Assembly (NCBI GenBank): GCA_949358305.1
Contig: OX442318.1
Coordinates: forward strand, 11,452,517-11,516,516
Direction: 5' to 3'
DNA: 64,000 nt
Source: Strigamia acuminata
Lineage: Eukaryota; Arthropoda; Chilopoda; Geophilomorpha; Linotaeniidae
Shown: positions 34,914 to 46,236 of the stretch, piece by piece
Layout of the letters: every line of letters begins with the position of its first letter
Numbering within the stretch: the first letter of the stretch is position 1
Made by a program: the position numbers and the translations under genes
The notes under the pieces: model-generated
What the model saw: the letters and a program-made list of their open reading frames with translations, nothing else
The model's database searches: none
What the model was told of the DNA's origin: nothing

Positions 34914-36557
34914 TAGTAGACACATAGGGAACACTAATAAATAATAAATAAATGAAGTAGTCCTCTCCCTCCCAATAGTAAACGCCTATATTAATGAAAC
35001 ATCAGAAACAACTGAAACAAAAGGAAAATGTTTAAGAATACTGATGAAAAGGATTCTTATCCCTGTTATTGTTAATGAACAACATTTTGAGCATGTTTAC
35101 AAAGTCTATTTGTTTTATTTTTGCTTCACTGCATTACATTTTGTTTGATTCTTATTTTGAGCCAACAAATAAAGTTAAAATCTGATAAAAACTACTTTTT
35201 CCTAGCAAAAAAACCATGCTCTACAACTTTGTAATTGAACATTTTCTCATAGCTCTTACGGTTTACAAGTTACAAAATGGTAGACCGTGATTCCAAGGTC
35301 AAAGGTCAATTTTATGGCACCATTGAAATCACTACTTAACACTTTCTATTAAACTGTTTCAACAGATTTATGAAATTCTAGTTTGTTTTTCTGTAATTCA
35401 CCTGGAATACTTTAACGTGAATACCCTGTGTGTTATACTAGTATCGGTAAATCACACTTGAGTTTGTTCTCGCTTTCGGATTTCTATTGGTAAATTTATA
35501 AGCAAATATATAAATTTATGTTCCAGCTCTCCTTTCTCAAAACCACTTCTTTGAAAATGAAAATACACCTTTGGTCCATAAAATTCATGAAAATGTACAT
35601 CCTACTGGATGTAAATTTTCACTTTTTATTAATAAACTTTTTTTATGACTGAATATGATAGGTACATTGTTTGCATGCACTGTGGTTATGGGTTTATTAA
35701 TTGAAACATTCAACCAGATAACTAATTTGAGCCTTCTACACAATATAAAGACGGTGTTTCAACGGTAGGGTGTTTTAACCGGTAAAAGAAAATGTGTGTG
35801 TAAATTGTCAGTGAAATCAACTGGATTGTGGATCCAATATTCTGAAAATTGCAAGTCAGCTCTTTTTCTTTTGAAAAACTATATGTCAAAATGGAAATAT
35901 ATTCCATCTGAAGTAAGTTACCTGGATCCGGGACACGGATTCTTCCCTAGAGCAAGGCTTCTTAAACTTTTTCCACTCGCAGACCCTTTTTGCCCGAGAA
36001 TTTCTCCTAACTACGTGTGAATTGGGGATTGAAAACACACACCGAAAGACAAGTGCACGACAATTAAAAATCAAAGTTAACATTGAAATTGCAATACAAA
36101 AACATACATATCGGTAGTCCCAACGGAACTTCCGCGCTTTTATTTATCTATCTTTTAACACCACAAAACAAAAACACAAGCACTTGAATTCATCTGCTAA
36201 CCCAAATAAAAAAATTTCTTCCTCGAAACAAAAAAACATTTCTAACTTCCACCCATTTCACGCGCCAATTAAGCGGATTTAATTATCCCAGAAAAATAAA
36301 AAATCCCCCAACAGAAATCATGGCAAATTGTAATGACAATTGCGCACACTCCGGACCAAATAACAAACCAATTTACCTCGCGACTTGCCGCCCGTTTAAT
36401 TAACTATACTGCAAACATTCTCCATCCTTATCAACAGGTATATAAAATACAACAGCGTGTCTTTTCCCCGAGCAAATCCGCATCTGGCAATCCATTAATT
36501 CATTACTAAAACACACCAAACCGACAACAAAAGCGTGAAAAACAAATATTTCCAACC
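34914..36557. other. No gene recognised; hAT-like end and C-rich tract
   Basis: Bases about 35953-35995 (GGCTTCTTAAACTTTTTCCA) resemble the ends of hAT elements but no partner was found. From about 36020 to 36557 the plus strand is C- and A-rich, as expected for an intron of a minus-strand gene. Confidence 0.4.
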
Positions 36558-36700
36558 ACTCACCTCAATAAGTGCAGGACCCGCGGTGTCCCATGCTCAC
36601 CGTGTGGCTGCCGAGGCTCAAATGAGTCGCGTGCTCACACAGTTGCCATAGGAACACGCGTGGCAACGCACACACGCACCATCTGCAGGATGAGGAAGAG
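36558..36700 (-). promoter_or_regulatory. Putative promoter and first exon, minus strand
   Basis: A CpG-richer segment in an AT-rich region. On the minus strand TATTGAG|GTGAGT (donor at 36558-36563) gives a consensus 5' splice site. GTTGCCATAGGAAC at 36642-36655 resembles an RFX X-box. Strand composition flips here from C-rich on the left to G-rich on the right. The exon would be non-coding: the ATG frame at 36592 stops after nine codons. The transcription start is not defined. Confidence 0.3.
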
Positions 36701-37398
36701 AACTTTTTTCTCCTCAATTGCGTTTTTCGTCATCAGTGGACATTTGGTCGACTTTTCTCGATAGTGTTTCTGTTTTATGGCACCGCAAAAGGGGGTCCGG
36801 GAGGCGCCAGTTCGTTTAATCGACCAATTAATGTTGTTTTTTTCGTGGGACCAAAAAAGTCTGTATACATTCATACGTGGCGTTTGGTGTCTTGAAAAAT
36901 TTCGATTTTTTTTTTACATGTCTTTTTTCGTTCTTGGAGATGAGCCAAACTCTTTGGATTGGAGTAATAAATTTAGTTTTAACCATGTGTTGTAAACGGG
37001 CTCAAAAATTAAATTTTTTGGGAAAAAAAAATCACGTAAAAAAAACAATCACGTAAAAAAAAAATTACAAAAAGTATCGATTTTTTTGTTATCGATATCT
37101 GGAATGGCAAAAAAAAATCGATTTTTGAAATCGATGGTCTCATGAAAGAATAATTGCAATTGGTCGAGACGCTAAATGATGGTGTTTGTTGCAACCAATA
37201 AGCAATCAAGCCACAAATCAAGTTATTTGTGACATCTATTATGATTACCTCTTGTCTTTTGTTTCTGCATTCCTTTGTCAGGTGACCAACTTGAAGCATT
37301 CTTTTGATACAGTTGGGAATGTAGGTCAAACACCCAAGAAAATCTTCTGAAGCCACTAACCACCACACACAGTACAACCAATTCTATAGACAGATATA
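36701..37398. other. No gene recognised
   Basis: G- and T-rich on the plus strand to about 36990, then low-complexity A-rich DNA with ATCGATTTTT repeats around 37075-37130. Confidence 0.4.
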
Positions 37399-37501
37399 CC
37401 GTAAATCCTCTCATTGTGCAGGCCAACTATCGGCAAAATGAAGTTCTCTCCCACGCTTTGTTAAAGGCAAAGAGATCCGCAATAAATGAGAGGATTTACG
37501 G
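37399..37501. mobile_element. Short TIR element, CCGTAAATCCTC family
   Basis: Inverted ends CCGTAAATCCTCTCATT and AATGAGAGGATTTACGG bound 103 bp. Non-coding. Confidence 0.7.
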
Positions 37502-37543
37502 CATTTCTTCTTATTATTATTATTATTACAGACTACGGCATAA

Positions 37544-37762
37544 ACCAAGGATAACATGGACACATATCCATACGTTTTGTGCGTTTTGCCACCGACGGCG
37601 CAACAATATATAGCCGCACTGTATTCTGGGATGACAACAGGTAACATACATGCTTAGTTGGCAAGCAATGCGTGACATGTGATTGCTGTCATCCAATCAG
37701 CGCACGGAACAACGATCAATGGAAAATAACACACGGATACATGTCCATGTTATCCTTGATTC
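37544..37762. mobile_element. Short TIR element, ACCAAGGATAACATGG family
   Basis: Imperfect inverted ends: ACCAAGGATAACATGGACAC at the left and its near-complement GTCCATGTTATCCTTGATTC at the right. About 220 bp, non-coding. Confidence 0.65.
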
Positions 37763-38560
37763 ATGGTTACGAACAGGTTTTCTGAACCCAACCTGCGCCC
37801 ATCAGGTTACTGTATTCTATAATGTCTAAAAACCGAATAAAAATAGGTTTAAAAAAATGTTGTTTCACTTTCTGGCAAAGCATTTACATTTTTCTTAGCA
37901 ATTTTACCACCTGAAAAGAGTATGCGCTGTACAGTCGTGTTAAAAAAAAACTGGATCTTCACTGCATGCTGGCTTTTATGTGCCAAGATAGAAAATAACA
38001 GACAGGATTTAGCCTAAAAACATGGTAGACTGCCTCTACCTCTTCCATTTCTCTAACAGAAGATGGAAATCCTTTATTGTTCAAACCTGATCAACCGTTG
38101 CTAGGGGAAAATGTGGAAGCTGCATGATGCCTTATACATTGTATTGACAACAATACAATGTAAATCTCTAGCTGCTCAAACCTGCACAATACACCACACT
38201 GGCAATCGAAATTGTGAATAATTTCATGTTTTGCCACTAGGTGAAACACCAGAAATCAACAGATGATAATACATTTGTAGGATTTAAAATTCTAAATCTT
38301 AGTCACGAAAATGACATGTTATCAGCAGAGTTCTCAATTTTTCAAACCACCCATTCATCCAAGCTTAAGAAACCAGTGAGATAAAATGTGGCAACAGTTT
38401 TATAATCTGATTTATTGTGTCCAAGATTCAGCCACAGTTTATCAAGATATGTGTATGGATTTGTTGTGTTGTGCTTCCATGTTTACATATCCAATTATTC
38501 AATAGAGTGTGTGGTTTAAGACTTAACTCTGTGGTAATCAACTCAAACTGCTATTAATTA

Positions 38561-39139
38561 CAGTCGAAACTCTTTATAACGAATCGCGATATAACGAATT
38601 ATCGCTATAACGAATTGTTTAAAATGACTTGGTTGGCCAGCCATAGAACACCATGTTAAATATTTTCGTTATAACGAATTTCGATATAACGAATTATTCG
38701 TTATAACGAACAAGTTTTCAGGTACACTGTAATACCCATAAGCTCTCTTTATAACGAATTTTCAAAACTGAGACTCACAACATCAATGCCCACATTTAGA
38801 AACCAAATAAAAATGAAAAAATTACTGTTTTAAAATGGCTGCCAAACAAAAGGCAAGTTTCATTCAGGACAATTTGAACATTATTAATGCCATTGACAAT
38901 GGCAAGACACCATCAGTTGTAGTAGATGAGTTTAATTTGTCTGGTTCTACAATTTACATTAATTCTAAAGAATTGGAATAAAATAAACATGAAACTTGCA
39001 TGTTTATTGCATGTTTATAAATAATAATCATTATTTAGGATAAAATTTTTTTTTTTTAGCTAATTCGTTTTAACGAATTCTCGTTATAACGAATCGATTC
39101 TTCCGGTCCCGTACGATTCGTTATAAAGAGTTTCGACTG
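38561..39139 (+). mobile_element. Pogo/Tigger-type (Tc1-mariner) element, internally deleted
   Basis: The ends CAGTCGAAACTCTTTATAAC and its complement are flanked by TA on both sides, the Tc1/mariner target duplication. Many internal TTATAACGAAT copies are present. Only a short 5' piece of the transposase remains. The phrase CGTTATAACGAATCGCA at 57432-57448 is a fragment of a related element. Confidence 0.9.
38835..38981 (+). CDS. N-terminal helix-turn-helix remnant of pogo-type transposase
   Basis: A 48-codon ORF runs from ATG 38835 to TAA 38979-38981. It begins MAAKQKASFIQ and carries a pattern (IINAID.G.....V..EF.LSGSTIY) like the first DNA-binding helix-turn-helix of pogo/Tigger transposases and CENP-B. 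The full transposase is several hundred residues, so the catalytic DDE domain is absent. The ORF lies in sense within the element's own ends. It could bind element ends if translated, but it may just be a relic. Confidence 0.6.
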   Translation: MAAKQKASFIQDNLNIINAIDNGKTPSVVVDEFNLSGSTIYINSKELE

Positions 39140-39285
39140 TATTTACATTATGGGACGACCTGCTTTTAAATGCAAAAGTCAACACGCTCACTATGATAGC
39201 ATAATAAAGCAATACCAGGCAATACATGCCACAAATTAGGAATGTTAATAAAAGTTATCCTGCTGCTACACAAACAAAATTTAAC

Positions 39286-39322
39286 CGTTGTCTTCGCCTG
39301 GAATCTTGATGCCAAATTCAAA
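39286..39322 (-). CDS. Candidate 37-nt microexon with FGIKIPG motif
   Basis: The minus strand reads TGTGCAG|TTTGAATTTGGC... ending GACAACG|GTTAAA, encoding FEFGIKIPGEDN. It aligns with the start and end of the candidate exon at 19485-19566, differing by a 45-nt in-frame gap. The donor is weak and the length short, so it could be a shared repeat fragment. Confidence 0.18.
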
Positions 39323-39898
39323 CTGCACATTCCTTTCCGCTTACACATAAACAAAACAAATAATGAATTCTTCCAAAACTAACAACAGGCGAAAGCACTA
39401 TTTCCTTGTGTGCAACAAGTCCTTTATGGGCCCCCGTTCTGCCATTAAACTTCTCTGAAAAGTAGTTTAATGATGCAGTATTTACAATTTTACGACACTT
39501 TCACTACTAAATTAAAGTCCTCCAAATGAACGTTAAGTTACTTCCGTTGATGACGAATTCTCATAGTGCAATAATTGTGTGACCATCAATCCAGTCTTTT
39601 ATAGTCAGTGGCGGCTTTAGCGAATGTCGAAATGCCACATCCGTTAAACTGCCACTTTCTATATATTATTGATTTGTTCTTTTTGCAATGCCATTGGTTT
39701 GCGGATGATAATACATTTTGTAAAACGTAGCGTATTTTACCAAATAAGCCGCAGCTCTTATTCAAAACGGGCACTCTGAGCCGCGGCTCTTATTTCAATT
39801 GTGAACCATATTCAGTTTCCAATCATTCCCATATTTCACAGAAAAAGTCATTTCCTGTGAGGCAAGTTGCAACTGCATCTCCATGACAACCCCATTCT

Positions 39899-40035
39899 AC
39901 CCTCTATAAAATTAGTTGCAAACTAAAAACAAACTAAATGATGCTTTAACCAATCGGCCTAAAAAGTGTCCCTAACGCGTAATGCCTTTTCCAAAACGGG
40001 TACATTTTATTCTTATGCCTCTGAAGGTTAAGCGA
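39899..40035. repeat. Interspersed repeat, TATAAAATTAGTTGCAAAC family, copy 1 (partial)
   Basis: Shares CCTCTATAAAATTAGTTGCA, a downstream GCTTTAACCAAT segment and the AACGGGTACATTTTA...CTTATGCCTC end with 48503-48708 and 57663-57945. The left part is missing. Confidence 0.65.
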
Positions 40036-41069
40036 AAAGCAATATATTGTATTATATGTCCATATGGGTCCTCATCCCACTAAAAGATGTTATAGTATCC
40101 AAAAAATATCTATACAGATGGGTATAGTGCCACACTTTTGTCGTAAGTGCCATGGATTATCCATAATTTAAAGTCAGAGTCAAAACTGCTGTTCTGACAT
40201 AAAACTTGAAGAAAACATATTTAAAATCACAATTAAGTTGCAAAATGGATTTTCTATTGTGGTTTTATGATAATTTTATCAGTTAATGATGCAATGTTAA
40301 GTAAACTATTGCATTGGCAATATTAAATGATATGGTAAAGCGGAGTAAGCATTTTTTTCCCGCTTCTGCTTTATCGGATCCATAACCCACTTTCACACAA
40401 AAACAAAGTGAAAGATAGATAAGCATTAATCTTGCAAGATAATGGAAAGGAGCATATGGATTGTTATCTCTTTCCACACAAACAAATCAATAATTCCACT
40501 TCCACCAATAATTTTAAGTGAATTAAAAGATTATTTTTTAGAACCCATAATCCAACTTCAGTAATGCTGAATCCATTAAAGAAAAATAAAAAATACGATC
40601 AATTTGCTTAATTACATTGCAGATAATCCATAGTTAATCCCCAGAAAAAAGTTCTACAAACTTCTATACAATACTATCACAATACTTCGGAGTCTAGCAC
40701 GCTGTCTAACCAAATTTCATTTCATTCTTATTTTTGGTGGTGATCAATTGGAATGGGGCCCCATGGGGCCCACATAATGATGCACCTTTGTGTGTACATA
40801 CGTGCCGATAAACTTTCATTCATAAAAATCTAAGTATCTTCTAAACAAATCTAATGTTCAATTTTTTAGAATACTGTATCAATTTTGAAGGCAGTTAGTA
40901 GTATTGGATTGAAAATGTCAACATTTTCTGGATTGCTGGATATTTGTTAATTTGCCAACTACTAATTAACATACTTCCAACCATGAAATTGCATTTAGTT
41001 GCAGTGGGAGAAAGACAGAAACTAGGAAATTTACTCTGCATGAGTTTGTAAAGATTATTGCAAATTTCT
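40036..41069. other. No gene recognised
   Basis: AT-rich DNA. No repeat or exon stands out. G exceeds C from about 40980 towards the following arrays. Confidence 0.4.
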
Positions 41070-41255
41070 AAGAATTGTTTTCTATAAATTTAAATAAATT
41101 TTTATGAATTGTTAAAGATTTATACAGATTTCTAACAATTTTCATAAATATTTAAGAATATTAAGAATTGTTTTCTATAAATTTAAATAAATTTTTATGA
41201 ATTGTTAAAGATTTATACAGATTTCTAACAATTTTCATAAATATTTAAGAATATT
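41070..41255. repeat. 93-bp tandem duplication
   Basis: Two copies (41070-41162, 41163-41255), identical by eye, starting AAGAATTGTTTTCTATAAAT. A third, diverged partial unit follows to about 41330. Confidence 0.9.
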
Positions 41256-41377
41256 GTCATGAATTTTCAAAGATTTTTACAGATTTCTTACAATTTTCAT
41301 AAATATCTAAGAATATTGTCATAAATTTTTAAGGATGTTTGGACGAGTTTCAAACTACATTTGAATTGCATGGAATT

Positions 41378-41690
41378 CATGCAGATTTCAAAATATGTGA
41401 TGGAATTTGTGCAAATTTTGAAATATTTAATGTATTTTGAAAGATTCCCTCTAGATTTATGCAGACTTCTAAATATTTCCCCAGATTTATGCAGACTTCT
41501 AAATATTTCCCCAGATTTATGCAGATTTCAAAATATTTCCCCAGATTTATGCAAATTTCAAAATATTCCCCCAAATTAATGCTGATTTATGGAGATTTCA
41601 AAATATTTCCACAGATTTATGCAGATTTCAAAATATTCCCTCAGATTTATGCAGATTTCAAAAAATTCCCCAAATTTATGCAATTTAAAA
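41378..41690. repeat. 30-bp minisatellite
   Basis: About nine to ten imperfect copies of a unit containing AGATTTATGCAGATTTCAAA then ATATTTCCCC. The repetitive ORFs on both strands here are by-products. G-poor DNA begins at its right edge. Confidence 0.93.
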
Positions 41691-43518
41691 ACATTTGCAT
41701 AAAATTTTTAAATTTTCTAAATAAAAATTTGCACAAACTTCTCTCAAATCTCAAATAGCCCACCAACTCAATGCTCTCACCTAACTTCCTCATTTGTATC
41801 ATCATCATCAGCATCCAACAAGAATTAGTGGATAAATTCCACCAGCACTTTTCTTAATCCGTTTAATAAGAGGTATGCAAACAAATGCCCACACTCAAGC
41901 ACCTCCATTGATTCCTAAGGTCATCTACTTGTACATGGAAGGGTTAAACTCAAAGATTTACCAGCCCAAACCCCAAACTCCAAACACATAAAACATAAAT
42001 AACTACTCAATTATTTATAACACAACTAATTACTAACTCCCAGCACACATACACGCAATCAAGCTTTAAAACTTAAACGAGACTTTGCTGCATAACATTT
42101 GCATTTGTTTGATTTCCTTTCCTTCAAAGCTCACATATTTTAATCCACTAATTGCACTCACCATTTAAACTGATGTACAGTTTAACAACTCCAGCATAAA
42201 GTCTTTGTTTATTGCTGTTGCCATAAAACTCCCATTGTTTTCATCTCTTTTCAAAGAAAAGTTGATAAAGTGAACAAAATGGATTAAAAACCGTAAAACT
42301 AAAAAGAAACTGCAATCAAAGTGGTAAGAAATCGATCCGGCGTCTTTTACAAATCAATAGGGTACAGTGTGTGCGTGAACACGTGTGTGGGCTCTTTAAA
42401 CCTAAATTTGAAAAGGTAAATATTTATACTTCAACGTCTAGCACCTACTTTGCAAAATGTTTATTTTGGAATTAATTTTAAGGTTTAATTCTAAAATAAA
42501 AACGGATTTGAATAGCTTTTAAATGTGGGAAATTAAAATATGGTGTGGGAAAAAAAATCCCTTCACTGGTAAGCATATTTTCATAAGAGGATGTGTAATG
42601 TGGTAATTGTTTCTTATAGTTGAGTCTGGTGTGAACCAATGGGAATTGGAGATTGTGGCACCCAAGGCAGAATATTAAAAAAAGCCTCTAGCTATATCTT
42701 GTATCCTAGATATCCGTTTTTTTTTATTTATCTGTGGGAATTGGTACATTATTTTCACTTCCTTTCACACTAAAATGGATTGTACACCTATTAAATTTCT
42801 ATTTCTTATGCGTGTCACTTTGGGTATAGTGCGAGTTTTACCGGCATGCCGATAAACCCTGTTTTGACCAGCACGCCGGTGTTAGAATCAGAATTGAGCC
42901 AAAATAAGCATAAAAAGCATTTTTATATGTTCAAAATATGGGAAATGGGTCTAAATTTCTATAAATTTTCCCAAATTTTAGTAATAATCTTCAGAATATC
43001 AAGAAAACTCAAATTTTAGGCCCAAATTCCAACATAATTATTCATCCTGCCGCTTTTAAGTAAAAAAACCAAGTCTTTCACTTATACCGGCATGTTTCAC
43101 TTTAAACTGTTTGACTGTAATTCCAGAAACCTGGTAAACCCATGTCCAACGGCATGTGGCTTAAAGCGGGTTTTATGGTATCGTTTGATACACACCACCG
43201 GGTCACTTAAAAGACAGGAAAATTCATGGTCTTTCTCTCACCTCCAGATTACTGGTTGAAAAATCTGGTTTCGACTCTTAAAATAATGTGTCAATGTATG
43301 AAATCCTATCCAGCCTCTTTTTTGACTGCAGTCAACAGAAATTCTATTCTAAGATCAATTAACTATCAACTTTCACTAGCAAAGATCATTAAATCACAGC
43401 CACCACACTCAAGGAGCAGTAAAAGCACTCCAGTAACCGATAAAGACTGTCATTGGAGATTTTGCTGTTGTTCCTTAAAACTCTAATAAAAAATAATATA
43501 AAAAAAAAACAAGTTTAC
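41691..43518. other. G-poor tract then unremarkable DNA
   Basis: From about 41700 to 42150 C greatly exceeds G on the plus strand (about 32 to 13 over 41761-41880). Near 42840 and 43085, ACCGGCATG phrases are shared with the hairpin at 44008-44234. No gene is recognised. Confidence 0.45.
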
Positions 43519-43564
43519 CTGAAATCTGAAACCCCTTCCCCACTTTAATTTGCTTCTCCTTGCT
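43519..43564 (-). CDS. Candidate 46-nt internal exon
   Basis: The flanks are near-consensus on the minus strand: TTTTTGTTTTGCTCAG before and CAG|GTAAAC after. The enclosed 46 nt read SKEKQIKVGKGFQIS plus one base. Short length prevents family recognition. Splice-site quality is the only evidence. Confidence 0.28.
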
Positions 43565-44007
43565 CTGAGCAAAACAAAAATAATTATTGATTACTTAAAA
43601 AAGGCAAGTATGTATTCTGTCCTATTCAAATTGTGTGTTCAGGAGCTGCTTCTTTGCCCCAATAATATCAAATTCAGAAAACACAAGATGAAACTTTACT
43701 TTAATCAGTTAATCAATAAACTGAAAATAGCTATCGTATTACCCCGCTTTACGCAGCATGTCGCTGTATATGAGACTACGTAAACGGAAAAAAAAAGCAG
43801 ATCTACTCACTTGTAAAGTATTGCAAATATAAAGGTAGATGGATTTTACAATTTTGGAAATTAGATTTACAATCAATTGAAAATTAATTTTTTCTTAACA
43901 ACCTAGGAAAGAGACCATTTCCATAATTTTTTTTTTACAATAACTTTACAAACATTTTCAATTGTAAAATTTTGAAATTTCAAATATATTTCCAATATAT
44001 TTTCAAT
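43565..44007. other. No gene recognised
   Basis: AT-rich spacer without identified repeats. Confidence 0.4.
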
Positions 44008-44234
44008 ATTATTGTGTCTTACTGTATTACCACCACTTTAAGCTACATGCTGCTATGCATGGGATTACCAACTTGTAGTAGTTTTAGCTTTTTCACTTAT
44101 ACCGGCATGTTTCACTTTTTGCTGGCATGCTGATATAAGCTTTATGACTAAAACTACTACAAGTTGGTAATCCCATGTACAAGTACAGCAGCATGGAGGT
44201 TTAAAGTGGTGGTAATACAGTAAGACACAATAAT
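44008..44234. mobile_element. Hairpin-forming inverted-repeat element
   Basis: Almost the whole 227 bp folds on itself: the left arm starts ATTGTGTCTTACTGTATTAC and the right arm ends with its complement, with a second pair around CAACTTGTAGTAGTTTTAG. The loop holds ACCGGCATG and GGCATGCTG. Non-coding MITE-like element. Confidence 0.8.
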
Positions 44235-45170
44235 TCTCTGATGAGTTTATTATGAATACGTGACCAGGTGGAAACTGCCACCGGTTGATGGATATTGCAA
44301 CATAAAACCTGAAACCCAATTTTTGTCTAATACTTATGAATACTTCGGTTTTATAGAAAAAAATAAGTGGAAAGCCGCGAGGGAAATTTGTTTGACAATT
44401 CAAGTTTTCATGTGTCGTAACTCGGCATACCTCTCTCGAGTTTTCTCATAATGGTCACACAGTGGTGCTACAGATGGAAGCACATTCACTTTGCTCTCTC
44501 AATGTACTGGAACAAGTTGTATGGAATTAAAATTTCTGCCAGTTGGTCAAACAGTAAACCCATGCAATATTTTTGCAGTTCCAAAGCATCCATGCAAATG
44601 CAGCCTCATTCTCCAATTAAGTCAACCACAGCCTTAATCTTCCCGGTCTTCCCAAATTATTCCCTACAAAGAAAACTTGCTGCGTAATTGTGATTTTCAT
44701 GTTTGATAAATCCAACTTGAAGAAAAACATGGAAATAGCCTTGTAGCTCGTCAAAATTTACCTCGCATGTTCTAATTCTCTCTTACATAAACTAATAACA
44801 TCAGTTCTGCTTAATGTTGGTTAATGGTGTGTAATATCTAAAATAAAACTATATACATAATACTATATAACAAAATGTGTTAAAATGTTTCTCGTTTAAT
44901 GCTTTTCTCCACATCTGGGATAAAGAGATTAGCAGTTGTAAAGATGTTTCTGTTTGTGTAACTGGTATTCATATCAGTCCGCCAATGACAGGCATTAAGC
45001 TCACGTGTTTAGTAGGACTCTAAACTACAATAATGGATGTAGGTTTAGGCAGATTAAAGAACTCATAAGATTACTATGAAATCTACTAGATTTAAGCACC
45101 AAAAGTTCTTTCAACTATTGCTAGTTTTCTTCAATGGGTAAATGAAGAAATTTTATGGGTTCCATTTATT

Positions 45171-45218
45171 TGTACACTATTTTCCCTTATTTTACACGAC
45201 GGGAAAATAGTGTACAAT
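45171..45218. repeat. Short inverted repeat
   Basis: TTGTACACTATTTTCCC and its complement are separated by about 13 bp. It could be a tiny MITE or a hairpin at the edge of the Gypsy RT relic. Confidence 0.6.
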
Positions 45219-46030
45219 TATTAAAGTCTTGTAAAAATAAATATTTGAATATCAACTTCTCCAATCTTAAATTCTGTCTGGACATTAAAATAATGATTGT
45301 TTTAGCCTTACCAAGCTTTTCTAGTACCGGTACATCTTTTATGTGCACTAGATGTTCTTCTAAAGTTTTAGAGAAGATGATAACGTCATCTAAGTACACT
45401 AAAGCATAATTATCGCTAAGACTTTATTCATAAAATTCTGAACAGTGCAAGGAGCGTTATACCTTGTTCGCACCAGAAAGGTTTGGCTAACCAAAAGTTT
45501 AAATCTAGTTCTGGTTCTTGGTGCAAACGTATCTAGCCCAAAATTATTTAGTTTAAAATTTTTAAACTAGATAATTCTAATTTCTAATCCAGTTGTGTGA
45601 TCTAGATAATTGCCAAAAAACTAGATAACTGCCAAGGTCACCTCCCACAATTCTGTGCATAACATGGTCAGCTGATTGTCTATTGGCTGCAAGCTAGCCT
45701 AGATATATGGCTTTTTGCTTTTTGGTGCGAATGATCTAGCCTGAACTTTTTAAGCCAATATCAGGCCAGAACAAGATTTAAACTTTGAGCTAGCCCAAAC
45801 TTTCTGGTGCGAACGAGGTATTACACACGCCAAATGACATTTAGGTTACTTATATTGAAATTTTCCCTATAGGAGAAGGCCCTCTTAGGATGGTCTTCTT
45901 CCACCATCTCTGCATGGTACTTTGTCTTGATAAGATCCAACAAAGTGAAGTACACGGCTTGGTTGGTCATCTACCATTTCAAACCCTTTTGGTGATCTGA
46001 GGGGCAACTTTCTTAAGAGCTCAATCTTAT
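45190..46030 (-). pseudogene. Decayed Gypsy reverse transcriptase, split by a transposon
   Basis: The minus strand at about 45300-45405 encodes YLDDVIIFSKTLEEHL, the RT active-site block of a Gypsy-type element, then decays into frameshifted sequence. At 45870-45990 an upstream RT block is recognisable (FTLLDL and EEDHPKRAF). Between them lies the 361-bp element at 45460-45820. Stops and frameshifts are present, so it is dead. Its sequence differs clearly from the intact Gypsy element at 1-7932, so it is another, older family. Confidence 0.75.
45460..45820. mobile_element. PIF/Harbinger-like MITE nested in the RT relic
   Basis: Inverted ends TACCTTGTTCGCACCAGAAA and its near-complement (ending GAGGTA) are flanked by TTA on both sides (45457-45459, 45821-45823). 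A 3-bp TTA duplication is typical of PIF/Harbinger. Removing it makes the two RT halves contiguous. Non-coding, with many TCTAG/CTAGA words. Confidence 0.8.
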
Positions 46031-46119
46031 ATTCATGCCGACAACTGAAAAAACCACAGAAAACCTGGTTGAGATGGGTGTCAGATTTTCTTGCCATAGG
46101 TACAGTGTCTTAGACAAAC

Positions 46120-46236
46120 AAGGATGACAAACAACTGAGATTCCCAGCTGATCGTTCATCGATCGTTCATCCAAGTACTAACTAGGCCCAATGCTACTTA
46201 ACTTCTGTGTTCTAATGGAAACAGGTAAGCCGTTCC
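46120..46236 (-). pseudogene. 5S rRNA pseudogene or 5S-derived repeat
   Basis: On the minus strand the segment contains CAGAAGTTAAGTAGCATTGG, GTTAGTACTTGGATG and CTGGGAATC, in the order and spacing of 5S rRNA. A region of about 15 nt before the first block is missing and an 11-bp CGATGAACGAT duplication interrupts the 3' half. It is therefore not functional. A 5S-headed SINE is possible but no body was identified. Confidence 0.72.

Noticed and set aside
34642-34927. Overlapping Ser/Ala/Glu/Phe/Cys-rich ORFs
   Set aside because: They translate the palindromic CTGCAGAATTCTGCAG blocks of a TIR element. The same happens at 50332-50805.
41361-41758. ORFs on both strands with repeated Phe/Pro/Tyr phrases
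   Set aside because: Produced by the 30-bp minisatellite, whose length is a multiple of three.
42085-42330. Minus-strand open stretch before GTGAGTGC near 42150
   Set aside because: The frame stops just before the donor and the acceptor is unclear, so an exon is not supported.
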